DNA of 5,416 bases from an uncultured Clostridia bacterium (GTDB taxonomy: Bacteria > Bacillota > Clostridia > Christensenellales > DTU072), in NCBI GenBank assembly GCA_934296355.1, contig CAKRAY010000105.1:1-5416 (forward strand), read 5' to 3'. The notes under the pieces are model-generated. The model searched no databases. It saw only the letters and a list, made by a program, of their open reading frames with translations, and was not told the DNA's origin. The translations under genes and the position numbers were made by a program. Each line of letters opens with the position of its first letter. Position 1 is the first letter of the stretch. Shown in pieces: positions 1 through 5,416 of the stretch.

Positions 1-692
1 TCGGAGTATGCTTCGGGGGAAGCGCGACGAGCGCGGTCGGTAAGGAACAAAGAAAAATTCCCGTGTATTCGGTTAAGACCGAAGAATCGGTGGTTGCACT
101 GAGTTTCGACGCAGCGTGGGGCAGTGACAAAACCTTAAAAATTCTCGATATTCTCGACGAATACGAGGTAAAAGCTACGTTCTTTTTGGTAGGTTTTTGG
201 ATCGACGCTTATCCCGATATGGTGAAAGAGATTCATAAAAGAGGCCACCTTATCGGAAACCACAGCGAAAACCACAGACACGCGAACGTTATGTCCAAGG
301 AACAGTTGACGAAAGAAGTGCTTTCCGTATCTCGAAAAATCACCGATATTACGGGACAGGAAGTAAAGTATTTCAGAGCGCCTTTCGGAGAGTACAACAA
401 TACGCTGATGACGGTATTGGAGGAAAACGGAATCACGGGTGTACAATGGAGCGTTGACAGTCTTGACTGGAAGGGACTCAGCGGCGGACAAATTGTGGAT
501 AGAATATTGCCTAAGGTCAAAAAGGGTTCGATTGTGCTTTGCCACAACAATTCCGACCATATACTCGAAGCGTTACCGCTCGTGTTAATGGGACTTAAAA
601 ATAAGGGGTTGAAAGCGGTGCGTATGGACGAACTCGTGCTGACGGAGAATTATAGGGTCGACAATAACGGAACGCAGTATTCGACAATTTAA
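1..692 (+). CDS. PdaB-like polysaccharide deacetylase (5' partial)
   Basis: Extracellular or envelope-associated carbohydrate esterase 4 (NodB-fold) protein, expected to remove acetyl groups from peptidoglycan or a related glycan. The reading frame is open from base 3 through the GTG at 63 with no stop, and the 20 codons before that GTG include the lead-in KIPVYSV typical of PdaB-like proteins, so the real start and the signal anchor lie upstream of the window. Counting the codon at base 3 as residue 1, the motifs are FDAAWG (catalytic-base Asp36), HSENH (metal ligands His87 and His91), RAPFG (Arg125), a DxxDW segment (152-156) and a C-terminal LCHNN with His181. The second Asp of the classical TFDD motif is Ala, as often seen in this subfamily. 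The stop is 17 nt before the next gene. PdaB of Bacillus acts in sporulation; a vegetative cell-wall role is equally possible here. Confidence 0.9.
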   Translation, partial: GVCFGGSATSAVGKEQRKIPVYSVKTEESVVALSFDAAWGSDKTLKILDILDEYEVKATFFLVGFWIDAYPDMVKEIHKRGHLIGNHSENHRHANVMSKEQLTKEVLSVSRKITDITGQEVKYFRAPFGEYNNTLMTVLEENGITGVQWSVDSLDWKGLSGGQIVDRILPKVKKGSIVLCHNNSDHILEALPLVLMGLKNKGLKAVRMDELVLTENYRVDNNGTQYSTI

Positions 693-709
693 TTTAGGAG
701 TACGAGAGT

Positions 710-1357
710 ATGAGTTATGAAATGATGAACAACAACGTTGCGACGATAAGCGGTGTCGTGCAATATCCGCCCGTTTTTTCGCATCAGATGTACGGCGAAG
801 GTTTTTATGAAAGCGCGTTACTCGTGCCGAGGTTGAGCGACCAAACCGACACGATACCTTTCACTATCAGCGAAAGGCTGTTAAAGGACGGCGATATAAG
901 CGAGGGTTCTTTAGTTACTTTTTCGGGTCAACTTAGAAGTTATAACAAGATTATCGACGGCAAGAGTAAATTGCTTCTGACGTTGTTTGTTCGCGAAGTT
1001 TTGGAAAACGACGAGAGTCGTAACCCTAACACTATCGACATCGTCGGTTTCGTTTGCAAAGAACCGGTTTACAGAATGACTCCTTTCAAGAGAGAAATAT
1101 GCGACGTTTTGTTGGCTGTAAACAGAGCGTACAACAAAAGCGATTATCTTCCTTGCATCGCTTGGGGTAGAAACGCTCGCTTTGTTAAGGACGTACCCGT
1201 AGGCAGTAAAATCGTCATGAATGGCAGAATTCAGTCGAGAATATATCAAAAAGTCGACGAAAACGGCGTCGCGCACGACCGCATGGCATACGAAGTAAGC
1301 ATTAACAGAGTAGAACTCGCCACCGATAGCGACGAAACGGAAAGTAATATAGAATAG
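710..1357 (+). CDS. Tandem OB-fold single-stranded DNA-binding-like protein
   Basis: A 215-residue protein with two OB-fold domains in a row, roughly residues 8-98 and 107-204. The second has SSB-like signatures: YLPCIAWGRNA, then GRIQSRIYQK and a terminal strand AYEVSINRVE. The first domain (VATISGVVQ, SHQMYGEGFYES, then ISERLL) resembles the N-terminal half of a family common in Clostridia and annotated as single-stranded DNA-binding protein. Binding of ssDNA is inferred from the fold. The short acidic C-terminus (ending in DETESNIE) lacks the DDIPF-type tip of housekeeping SSB, so this is probably not the main replicative SSB. The start at 710 is supported by AGGAG at 696-700, 9 nt upstream. 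It sits 17 nt after the deacetylase and 16 nt before yggS, so it is probably co-transcribed. Its exact process (repair, recombination or competence) cannot be told from sequence. Confidence 0.85.
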   Translation: MSYEMMNNNVATISGVVQYPPVFSHQMYGEGFYESALLVPRLSDQTDTIPFTISERLLKDGDISEGSLVTFSGQLRSYNKIIDGKSKLLLTLFVREVLENDESRNPNTIDIVGFVCKEPVYRMTPFKREICDVLLAVNRAYNKSDYLPCIAWGRNARFVKDVPVGSKIVMNGRIQSRIYQKVDENGVAHDRMAYEVSINRVELATDSDETESNIE

Positions 1358-1373
1358 CGAATAATAAAAAGTT

Positions 1374-2027
1374 ATGGACATAGCGGTTAACGTAAGAAAA
1401 ATCAAAGCGGAAATAGAAGCGATAAACCCGGAAGCGAGTATCGTCGCCGCCACGAAAACTATGAGCGTCGCGGCGATTAACGAATGTATGGCTACCGGGC
1501 TTGTCGACGCAGCGGGAGAGAATCGCGTTCAGGAACTGACCGAGAAATATACTGACGCTTACCGCTGGGATTTTATAGGCAACTTGCAATCCAATAAGGT
1601 GAAGTATCTGGTCGGTAAAGTCAGGCTCATACATAGTTTGGATAGAATATCGTTAGCCGAAACAATAGAAAGAGAATACGAAAAACGCGGACTTGTATGT
1701 AAAGCGTTAATAGAAATCAATACGGGAAACGAGCCGAATAAAGGCGGCATACCGCTTGACGACGCTGAACGTTTTATCGAAGAATTGTGCCGATTTTCTC
1801 ATATCGAAATCTGCGGTTTAATGGCGGTTGCGCCGTTAAACGCAGACGAGAATACTCTCGGTAAACTTTTCGACGCCGCGTATGAAAAATACTTTAAGTT
1901 AAAGACCGACGTTTTTCGTTACTTGTCCATGGGCATGAGTAACGATTACTTGTTAGCGGTAAAATCGGGCGCAAATATCGTACGCCCGGGTAGAGCGATT
2001 TTCGGAGCGAGAGATTATAAAAAATGA
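1374..2027 (+). CDS. yggS: YggS/PROSC-family pyridoxal phosphate homeostasis protein
   Basis: A cytoplasmic PLP-binding protein with an alanine-racemase-like TIM barrel and no catalytic domain of its own. The family buffers or delivers pyridoxal 5'-phosphate and affects amino-acid metabolism. Visible landmarks are the Schiff-base lysine Lys28 in VAATKT, GENRVQEL (48-55), IGNLQSNKVKY (68-78), SLDR, and the C-terminal LSMGMSNDY and RPGRAIFGARDY segments that hold the phosphate of PLP. At 217 residues it is slightly shorter than the usual 225-235. The common WHFIGHLQ motif reads WDFIGNLQ here, with both histidines replaced. The start at 1374 is fixed by an in-frame stop at 1365-1367; no good Shine-Dalgarno site is visible. 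It overlaps sepF by 4 nt (ATGA), matching the ylmE-ylmF arrangement of Bacillus. Confidence 0.95.
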   Translation: MDIAVNVRKIKAEIEAINPEASIVAATKTMSVAAINECMATGLVDAAGENRVQELTEKYTDAYRWDFIGNLQSNKVKYLVGKVRLIHSLDRISLAETIEREYEKRGLVCKALIEINTGNEPNKGGIPLDDAERFIEELCRFSHIEICGLMAVAPLNADENTLGKLFDAAYEKYFKLKTDVFRYLSMGMSNDYLLAVKSGANIVRPGRAIFGARDYKK

Positions 2028-2311
2028 TGTCGAAGACTTTTTTTACGCGAGAGAAACCCGCCGAGGTAATGAAGGAAGCGGCTTCGATCGTACCCGAGAG
2101 TTTTGCGGACGTAGAGGAAATCGTCAAAAGATTGGAACTTAAAGAAGGGGTAGTGGTCGACTTCGACGGAATCGCGCCGGAGTCCGCGCAAAGAATGCTC
2201 GACTTCGTTTGCGGCGCGGTATTCGCCATGCGCGGGTCGATAAAGAAAATAAAAAAGAGAGCGTACATACTCATACCTGACGGAGTAAAAATCACAACCG
2301 TCAGAGATTAA
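2024..2311 (+). CDS. sepF: SepF-family cell division protein, short form
   Basis: SepF binds the C-terminal tail of FtsZ, forms rings or arcs and helps tether and bundle the Z-ring. This 95-residue protein matches the conserved SepF core: VVVDFDGI (about 43-50), then ESAQRMLDFVCGAVFAMRGSI (split in evidence: ESAQRM, DFVCGAVFA, GSIKKI) and the final strand YILIPDGVKI. Family members are usually about 130-200 residues, with an N-terminal amphipathic helix that inserts in the membrane and then a variable linker. Here only about 20 residues (MMSKTFFTREKPAEVMKEA) precede the core and they do not form an obvious amphipathic anchor. A longer start is impossible because an in-frame TAA lies at 2018-2020. 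The start is the ATG at 2024, overlapping the yggS stop, or the adjacent ATG at 2027. The position after yggS supports the assignment. Confidence 0.9.
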   Translation: MMSKTFFTREKPAEVMKEAASIVPESFADVEEIVKRLELKEGVVVDFDGIAPESAQRMLDFVCGAVFAMRGSIKKIKKRAYILIPDGVKITTVRD

Positions 2312-2322
2312 ACGGAGAAATA

Positions 2323-3054
2323 ATGGAAGAAAAAAAGAACAAAAGCAGAAAAGAACTTACAAAAGAACTCTTTGGCGGGTTCAACGAAGCCGTTAAAGAC
2401 AAAAAAAGATGGTTAATATGTTTTATAGAAGTGGCGATTGCCGCCGTATTGCTTGTAATCGACCTTTTAACCAAGAAATACGTATACGGTTACTGTAAGG
2501 AACACGGCAAGATAGACATTATTAAAGGCGTGTTTTCTTTTACTAGCGTAGAAAATACGGGTGCGTCGTTCGGCATCTTTTCAAGCAACACGCTGGCGTT
2601 AACGATTGTTTCGTCCGTGTGCGCGGTTATAATTTTCTTATTTTTGTTTTATTCGTATAAAAGGCGTAATTTATGGTTGAGAAGCGCGCTTATTCTTATA
2701 CTTGCGGGCGCTGTCGGCAATATCGTCGATAGAATCGCGCTCGGCTACGTAAGAGATTTTATTTACTTCGAATTGATAGATTTTGCCGTTTTTAACTTTG
2801 CGGACAGTTGCCTTACGGTAGGAACGATAGTGCTTATTATCTATTTGCTTTTCTTTTATTCCAAAGACGAGAAGTCGATAGAGGAAAGAAAACGACAAGT
2901 AGCGAACGCTTTACTTGCAGCCAAGCAAGCCGAGGAAGTCAAGAAGAACGACGAAGTTTCCGTAGAAGCGCACGCCGAAGAAACGACCGAAGCGCGCCTC
3001 GACGAGCCGTCGGAAGAACCGCATAATAACGACGCAGAGGAAAACAAGGAATAA
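2323..3054 (+). CDS. lspA: Lipoprotein signal peptidase (signal peptidase II) with extended termini
   Basis: Membrane aspartyl protease (family A8) that cleaves the signal peptide from prolipoproteins after lipidation of the cysteine. Four hydrophobic segments are visible at about residues 30-47, 88-110, 119-138 and 162-180. The motifs are DLLTK (47-51), ENTGASFGIF (77-86), GNIVDR with catalytic Asp136, YVRDFIYF, and FNFADS with catalytic Asp161. At 243 residues it is much longer than the usual 150-170. About 29 charged residues precede the first membrane helix, and a hydrophilic tail of about 63 residues follows the last, with a basic stretch (IEERKRQ) giving way to Glu-rich sequence. Both extensions should face the cytoplasm. 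GGAGA at 2314-2318, 5 nt before the ATG, supports the start. The gene lies 11 nt after sepF and 9 nt before the pseudouridine synthase; lspA-rluD adjacency is conserved in Firmicutes. Confidence 0.95.
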   Translation: MEEKKNKSRKELTKELFGGFNEAVKDKKRWLICFIEVAIAAVLLVIDLLTKKYVYGYCKEHGKIDIIKGVFSFTSVENTGASFGIFSSNTLALTIVSSVCAVIIFLFLFYSYKRRNLWLRSALILILAGAVGNIVDRIALGYVRDFIYFELIDFAVFNFADSCLTVGTIVLIIYLLFFYSKDEKSIEERKRQVANALLAAKQAEEVKKNDEVSVEAHAEETTEARLDEPSEEPHNNDAEENKE

Positions 3055-3063
3055 AATACGCCT

Positions 3064-3963
3064 ATGGACGAGTTTGTTTTCTATCCCGGCAACGAAGAAC
3101 GTTTAGACGTGTATTTAAGCGAAAAACTCGCATTTACGAGATCGCGCGTAAAAACACTCGTAGATAACGGTTGCGTTACTTACAACGGAAACGTCGTTAC
3201 CAAAAGCGGAATGAAACTTAAAGGCGGGGAGATAAAGGTCACGATAGAAGAACCGGTGGCGATTAGCGCGGAACCGGAGAATATCCCCATCGATATAGTT
3301 TATAGCGACGGCGACATAGCGGTTATAAACAAACCGCAAGGACTTGTTACGCATCCGTGCGCGGGAACGCCGAGCGGTACGCTTGTAAACGCCATAGTAT
3401 ATCACGTTAAAGATTTAAGCGAAATAAACGGAGTGTTGCGACCGGGAATCGTGCATAGACTGGATAAAGACACCTCGGGTTTGCTCGTAATAGCGAAAAA
3501 TAACGCGGCGCATCTTTCGCTCGCCGCTCAAATAGCGTCCAAAGAAGCGGGTAGATATTATCTCGCGCTTGTTTGCGGAAACATTAAAGAAGACAGCGGT
3601 GTTATCGATAAACCCATTGCGCGAAGCGTTAAAGACAGAAAAAAAATGGCGGTCGACGATAAAGGCAGGCGCGCCGTCACATATTTTACCGTCAAAGAAA
3701 GATTCGGAGATTATACTTTAGTCGAGTTCAAACTCGCCACCGGAAGAACTCACCAGATAAGAGTACATGCAAAGTACATAAATCATCCCGTGGTAGGGGA
3801 TACGACGTACGGCAAGAAAGACGATTTTGGACTTAAAGGTCAATTATTACATGCGTATAAACTTGAATTGACCCATCCTCGCACCGGGGAGAGAATGACG
3901 TTTATCGCGCCGATTCCGGACTATTTTTCCGCAGTACTCGATAAACTCCGTAAGCGCGTTTAA
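3064..3963 (+). CDS. rluD: RluA/RluD-family RNA pseudouridine synthase
   Basis: Cytoplasmic enzyme that converts uridine to pseudouridine in RNA, most likely large-subunit rRNA. At 299 residues it is a full-length family member. An N-terminal S4 RNA-binding domain spans about residues 11-60 (RLDVYL, then SRVKTLVDNG). The catalytic domain shows INKPQGLVTHP (88-98), the signature HRLDKDTSGLLV with nucleophile Asp134 in HRLD, RYYLALV, and GRTHQIRVH (227-235). It corresponds to B. subtilis ylyB, which also follows lspA; the exact target uridines cannot be read from sequence. The ATG at 3064 has only AAGGA at 3046-3050, 13 nt upstream inside the end of lspA, so translation may partly depend on coupling across the 9-nt gap. 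The last codons form the 5' arm of the transcription terminator. Confidence 0.95.
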   Translation: MDEFVFYPGNEERLDVYLSEKLAFTRSRVKTLVDNGCVTYNGNVVTKSGMKLKGGEIKVTIEEPVAISAEPENIPIDIVYSDGDIAVINKPQGLVTHPCAGTPSGTLVNAIVYHVKDLSEINGVLRPGIVHRLDKDTSGLLVIAKNNAAHLSLAAQIASKEAGRYYLALVCGNIKEDSGVIDKPIARSVKDRKKMAVDDKGRRAVTYFTVKERFGDYTLVEFKLATGRTHQIRVHAKYINHPVVGDTTYGKKDDFGLKGQLLHAYKLELTHPRTGERMTFIAPIPDYFSAVLDKLRKRV

Positions 3964-3988
3964 GGCTTACGGGTATTTTTTTATTTTT
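3948..3988 (+). terminator. Intrinsic (rho-independent) terminator of the pdaB-like to rluD unit
   Basis: A perfect 8-bp stem CCGTAAGC (3948-3955) / GCTTACGG (3965-3972) has a 9-nt loop (3956-3964). A further T-G wobble (3947/3973) can extend it, and the T-rich run TTTTTTTATTTTT (3976-3988) follows. The rluD stop codon TAA (3961-3963) lies in the loop, so the 5' arm is coding. It separates the housekeeping unit from the sporulation genes. Confidence 0.9.
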
Positions 3989-4000
3989 CCTTCATATAGT
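3973..4000 (+). promoter_or_regulatory. Candidate promoter for yqfC-yqfD (weak)
   Basis: An AT-rich stretch just after the terminator stem. CATATAGT (3993-4000) matches 6 of 8 positions of the B. subtilis sigma-E -10 consensus CATACAAT as I recall it. The TATAGT inside it is 5/6 to a sigma-A -10. GTATTTT (3973-3979) is a poor -35 of sigma-E type at 13 nt spacing. A -10 here would put the transcription start near 4007, next to the yqfC ATG at 4008. A promoter is expected because a terminator precedes yqfC, but AT-rich DNA gives such matches by chance. The site is a guess; the need for some promoter is firmer. Confidence 0.25.
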
Positions 4001-4013
4001 TTTATATATGAAG
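3990..4013 (+). repeat. 9-bp inverted repeat covering the yqfC start codon
   Basis: The arms CTTCATATA (3990-3998) and TATATGAAG (4005-4013) are perfect reverse complements with a 6-nt loop (GTTTTA). The right arm contains the yqfC ATG (4008-4010) and its second codon. No U-tract follows on either strand, so it is not a terminator. It could be an operator, or an RNA hairpin hiding the start codon if the transcript begins upstream of it. Two-thirds of each arm is A/T, so stability would be modest. Confidence 0.5.
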
Positions 4014-4286
4014 AAAATCAGCGTAAAAACTTTTTACGAAGAGGCTTTGTTAAAACTCGGACTTACCCCGCAAGAATTGGGCGTACAGGTAACCGTATAC
4101 GGTTTTTTAGGCGTCCGCGTCGAGGGATGTAAAAGCGTTGCCGAGTATTCGAGCGAAACGGTTAAAGTGCGCGGGAAGAAAGAAATCGAGATAAAAGGCA
4201 AAAATCTCGTTCTTTCCGAAATCGCGCCGGGCGAAGTTTTTATTAAGGGACAAATCTTTTCTATATCGGCGGATTGCAATGAATAA
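4008..4286 (+). CDS. yqfC: YqfC/YabP-family sporulation protein
   Basis: A 92-residue protein matching sporulation protein YqfC, a YabP-family member under sigma-E control in B. subtilis; the molecular role is unknown. The family's beta-rich core is plain: VTVYGFLGVRVEGC (28-41), VAEYSSETVKV, then EIEIKGKNLVL and a final GEVFIKGQI strand. Length is normal for the family (about 90-100). The ATG at 4008 is the only plausible start: the frame is open back to a TAA at 3951 but contains no other ATG, GTG or TTG. No Shine-Dalgarno sequence precedes it (the upstream bases are T/A rich), and the start codon lies in an inverted repeat. It overlaps yqfD by 8 nt, the standard Firmicute pairing, which supports both calls. 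Confidence 0.92.
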   Translation: MKKISVKTFYEEALLKLGLTPQELGVQVTVYGFLGVRVEGCKSVAEYSSETVKVRGKKEIEIKGKNLVLSEIAPGEVFIKGQIFSISADCNE

Positions 4287-5382
4287 AGTAACTTTTTTTA
4301 CGAACGCGCGCGCCGCGTTTCTTATTAGTTTATGTTCGATTGAGGGAATTACGCTATACGACGTAAAACCGCAAAACGAAGGTTGCGTTTTTTCGGTAAA
4401 ATTCCGAGACAAAGAGAAAACGAAGAAGCTTTTAATCGGGCGGGAGAAAGAGTGTAACGAAACTTCCGACAAGACTATGGAAGGCTTTTTTCGTCGTAAC
4501 GTCGGGCGCGTGGGTTTATACGTCGGTCTGGCGGTTTTCGCTGTTTTCGTATGGCTGTGGGGGAACAGCGTTACCGACGTCGTTTTCGTAGGTAACGAGA
4601 GAATGAGCGATTCGGAGTTGACGTCGCTAATAGAAGAAAGCGTAAAACTTCCGACGAACAGAAACAAGATAAAACTCAAAGAAATAAGAGATACGCTGAC
4701 GAAAAACGAAAACATATCCAACGCGGTTGTGGAAGTGACGGGAACCACGCTTAAAGTGAGCGTTTTGGAAACGCTGGAAAAGCCGTACGTGGAAGACTTC
4801 GACCATCCGAGCGATATAGTTTCTTCCTACGACGCGGTAATCACGTCGGTAATTACTTATTCGGGTACGCCCGCCGTTAAAGCGGGAGATACCGTCAAGA
4901 AAGGACAAAAACTGATAATCGGGGAGGAAAAAAGCGGCGACGACGTAAAAAAAATAAAGGCGACGGGCGCGGTTTACGGAAGGGTTTGGATTAAGCGAGA
5001 TTATCTTTTCACTCCGAAAACGATAAAACTTGTCAGAACGGGTAGAAGTAAAACTTATTTGATTCCGGCGAACGCCGTGAAGTATCCTAAGAGTCCGTAT
5101 TCTAAGTACGAAATAGAAGAGAGCGTAAGCGATTATCGCGGACCTTTAATTTATCAAACGAAAGCGGTTACTTATTACGAAACGGAGGAAAAGGAGTTCG
5201 ACTTCGACTTTTCGACGGAAGAAAAAAGAATAACGGACGAAAAAGTCAAGGAGGTCGAAGAGACTTTACCTAAAGATTGCGAAAAGGTTAAATGGTGGGT
5301 TAATAAAAAAACAGTAGACAAAAACGTCGTTTTAGTTATATACTATGAAATAGTAGTAAAAATAAATCAAGGCGAAGTTTAG
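4279..5382 (+). CDS. yqfD: YqfD-family sporulation membrane protein
   Basis: A 367-residue sporulation protein needed for efficient sporulation in Bacillus, where it belongs to the mother-cell sigma-E programme; its biochemical role is unknown. Layout: a basic N-terminal cytoplasmic region (1-75), one transmembrane helix at about 77-95 (VGLYVGLAVFAVFVWLWG), a POTRA-like segment beginning VVFVGNERMSDSEL (101-114), a conserved VEVTGTTLKVSVLE (151-164), and a barrel-sandwich or lipoyl-like stretch (DAVITSV, AVKAGDTVKKGQKLIIG, KATGAVYGRVW, about 185-237). The remaining C-terminal part is charged (EEKEFDFDFSTEEKR) and ends in a hydrophobic strand. It is somewhat shorter than the roughly 390-400 usual for the family. 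The ATG at 4279 lies inside the end of yqfC and has no good ribosome site, so translation is probably coupled to yqfC. Confidence 0.92.
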   Translation: MNKVTFFTNARAAFLISLCSIEGITLYDVKPQNEGCVFSVKFRDKEKTKKLLIGREKECNETSDKTMEGFFRRNVGRVGLYVGLAVFAVFVWLWGNSVTDVVFVGNERMSDSELTSLIEESVKLPTNRNKIKLKEIRDTLTKNENISNAVVEVTGTTLKVSVLETLEKPYVEDFDHPSDIVSSYDAVITSVITYSGTPAVKAGDTVKKGQKLIIGEEKSGDDVKKIKATGAVYGRVWIKRDYLFTPKTIKLVRTGRSKTYLIPANAVKYPKSPYSKYEIEESVSDYRGPLIYQTKAVTYYETEEKEFDFDFSTEEKRITDEKVKEVEETLPKDCEKVKWWVNKKTVDKNVVLVIYYEIVVKINQGEV

Positions 5383-5394
5383 AGGTAGAGTAAT

Positions 5395-5416
5395 ATGAAA
5401 CCAACGAGTTCGGGAA
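5395..5416 (+). CDS. Start of a downstream gene (3' partial)
   Basis: An ATG at 5395 is preceded by GAGGT (5382-5386) at 8 nt spacing and reads MKPTSSG to the window edge without a stop. The 12-nt gap after yqfD suggests the same operon. In Firmicutes yqfD is usually followed by phoH, a PhoH-type ATPase, but seven residues cannot confirm this. Confidence 0.6.

Noticed and set aside
911..1453. 180-codon open frame on the minus strand over the SSB-like gene and yggS
   Set aside because: It lies opposite two clearly conserved genes, its product has no recognisable domain, and long antisense frames are expected with this codon usage.
2808..3026. 72-codon plus-strand frame inside the lspA tail
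   Set aside because: An Arg/Ser-rich out-of-frame reading of the Glu-rich tail; the lspA frame continues intact from the catalytic core to its stop, so no frameshift is needed.
3868..3896. TTGACC with GAGAAT 17 nt downstream as a sigma-A promoter for yqfC
   Set aside because: The -10 matches only 4 of 6 and the site lies inside rluD upstream of the terminator, which would stop most of its transcripts.
3990..4013. Second terminator formed by the 9-bp inverted repeat
   Set aside because: The stem is AT-rich and has no U-tract on either strand; the right arm is the start of yqfC.
4107..4748. 213-codon open frame on the minus strand across yqfC and yqfD
   Set aside because: A low-complexity Ser/Phe/Leu-rich product antisense to two recognised sporulation genes, with no family resemblance; treated as a shadow.
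1..5416. Mobile element, CRISPR array, tRNA or rRNA, or defence system
   Set aside because: No direct-repeat array, transposase or integrase motif or RNA-gene signature is seen; all genes belong to known core or sporulation families with uniform codon use.

Overview
The window comes from a spore-forming, low-to-moderate GC Firmicute of the Clostridia type, probably an uncultured gut-associated lineage (lineage is inference). The grounds are a yggS-sepF-lspA-rluD gene run, the sporulation pair yqfC-yqfD, a PdaB-like polysaccharide deacetylase and a clostridial tandem OB-fold SSB-like protein. Codon use is rich in CpG-containing codons (gcg, tcg, acg, cga) throughout, so nothing looks recently acquired. 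All genes are on the + strand and about 97% of the window is coding. No mobile element, RNA gene or CRISPR array is visible.

Bases 1-3963 read as one tightly packed transcription unit: the 3' part of a PdaB-like deacetylase (its start lies upstream of the window), a double-OB SSB-like protein, YggS (PLP homeostasis), a short SepF (division-ring partner of FtsZ), LspA (lipoprotein signal peptidase) with N- and C-terminal extensions, and an RluD-family pseudouridine synthase. Gaps are 9-17 nt, with one 4-nt overlap (yggS/sepF). A strong intrinsic terminator closes the unit; its 5' arm lies in the last rluD codons and the rluD stop codon lies in its loop.

Bases 3964-4007 are the only real intergenic gap. 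They hold the terminator's 3' arm and U-tract, an AT-rich candidate promoter, and a 9-bp inverted repeat whose right arm contains the yqfC start codon. A second unit follows: yqfC and yqfD overlap by 8 nt, and the first codons of another gene (phoH is expected from Firmicute gene order) begin at 5395.

The first unit serves envelope, division and translation housekeeping. The second belongs to the sporulation programme, controlled by sigma-E in Bacillus subtilis. I see no undescribed multi-gene system. The most notable points are a SepF that cannot carry the usual N-terminal membrane anchor, the loss of yggT-ylmH-divIVA-ileS between sepF and lspA, the charged tail on LspA, and the lack of a Shine-Dalgarno (SD) site at yqfC, with a possible leaderless start.
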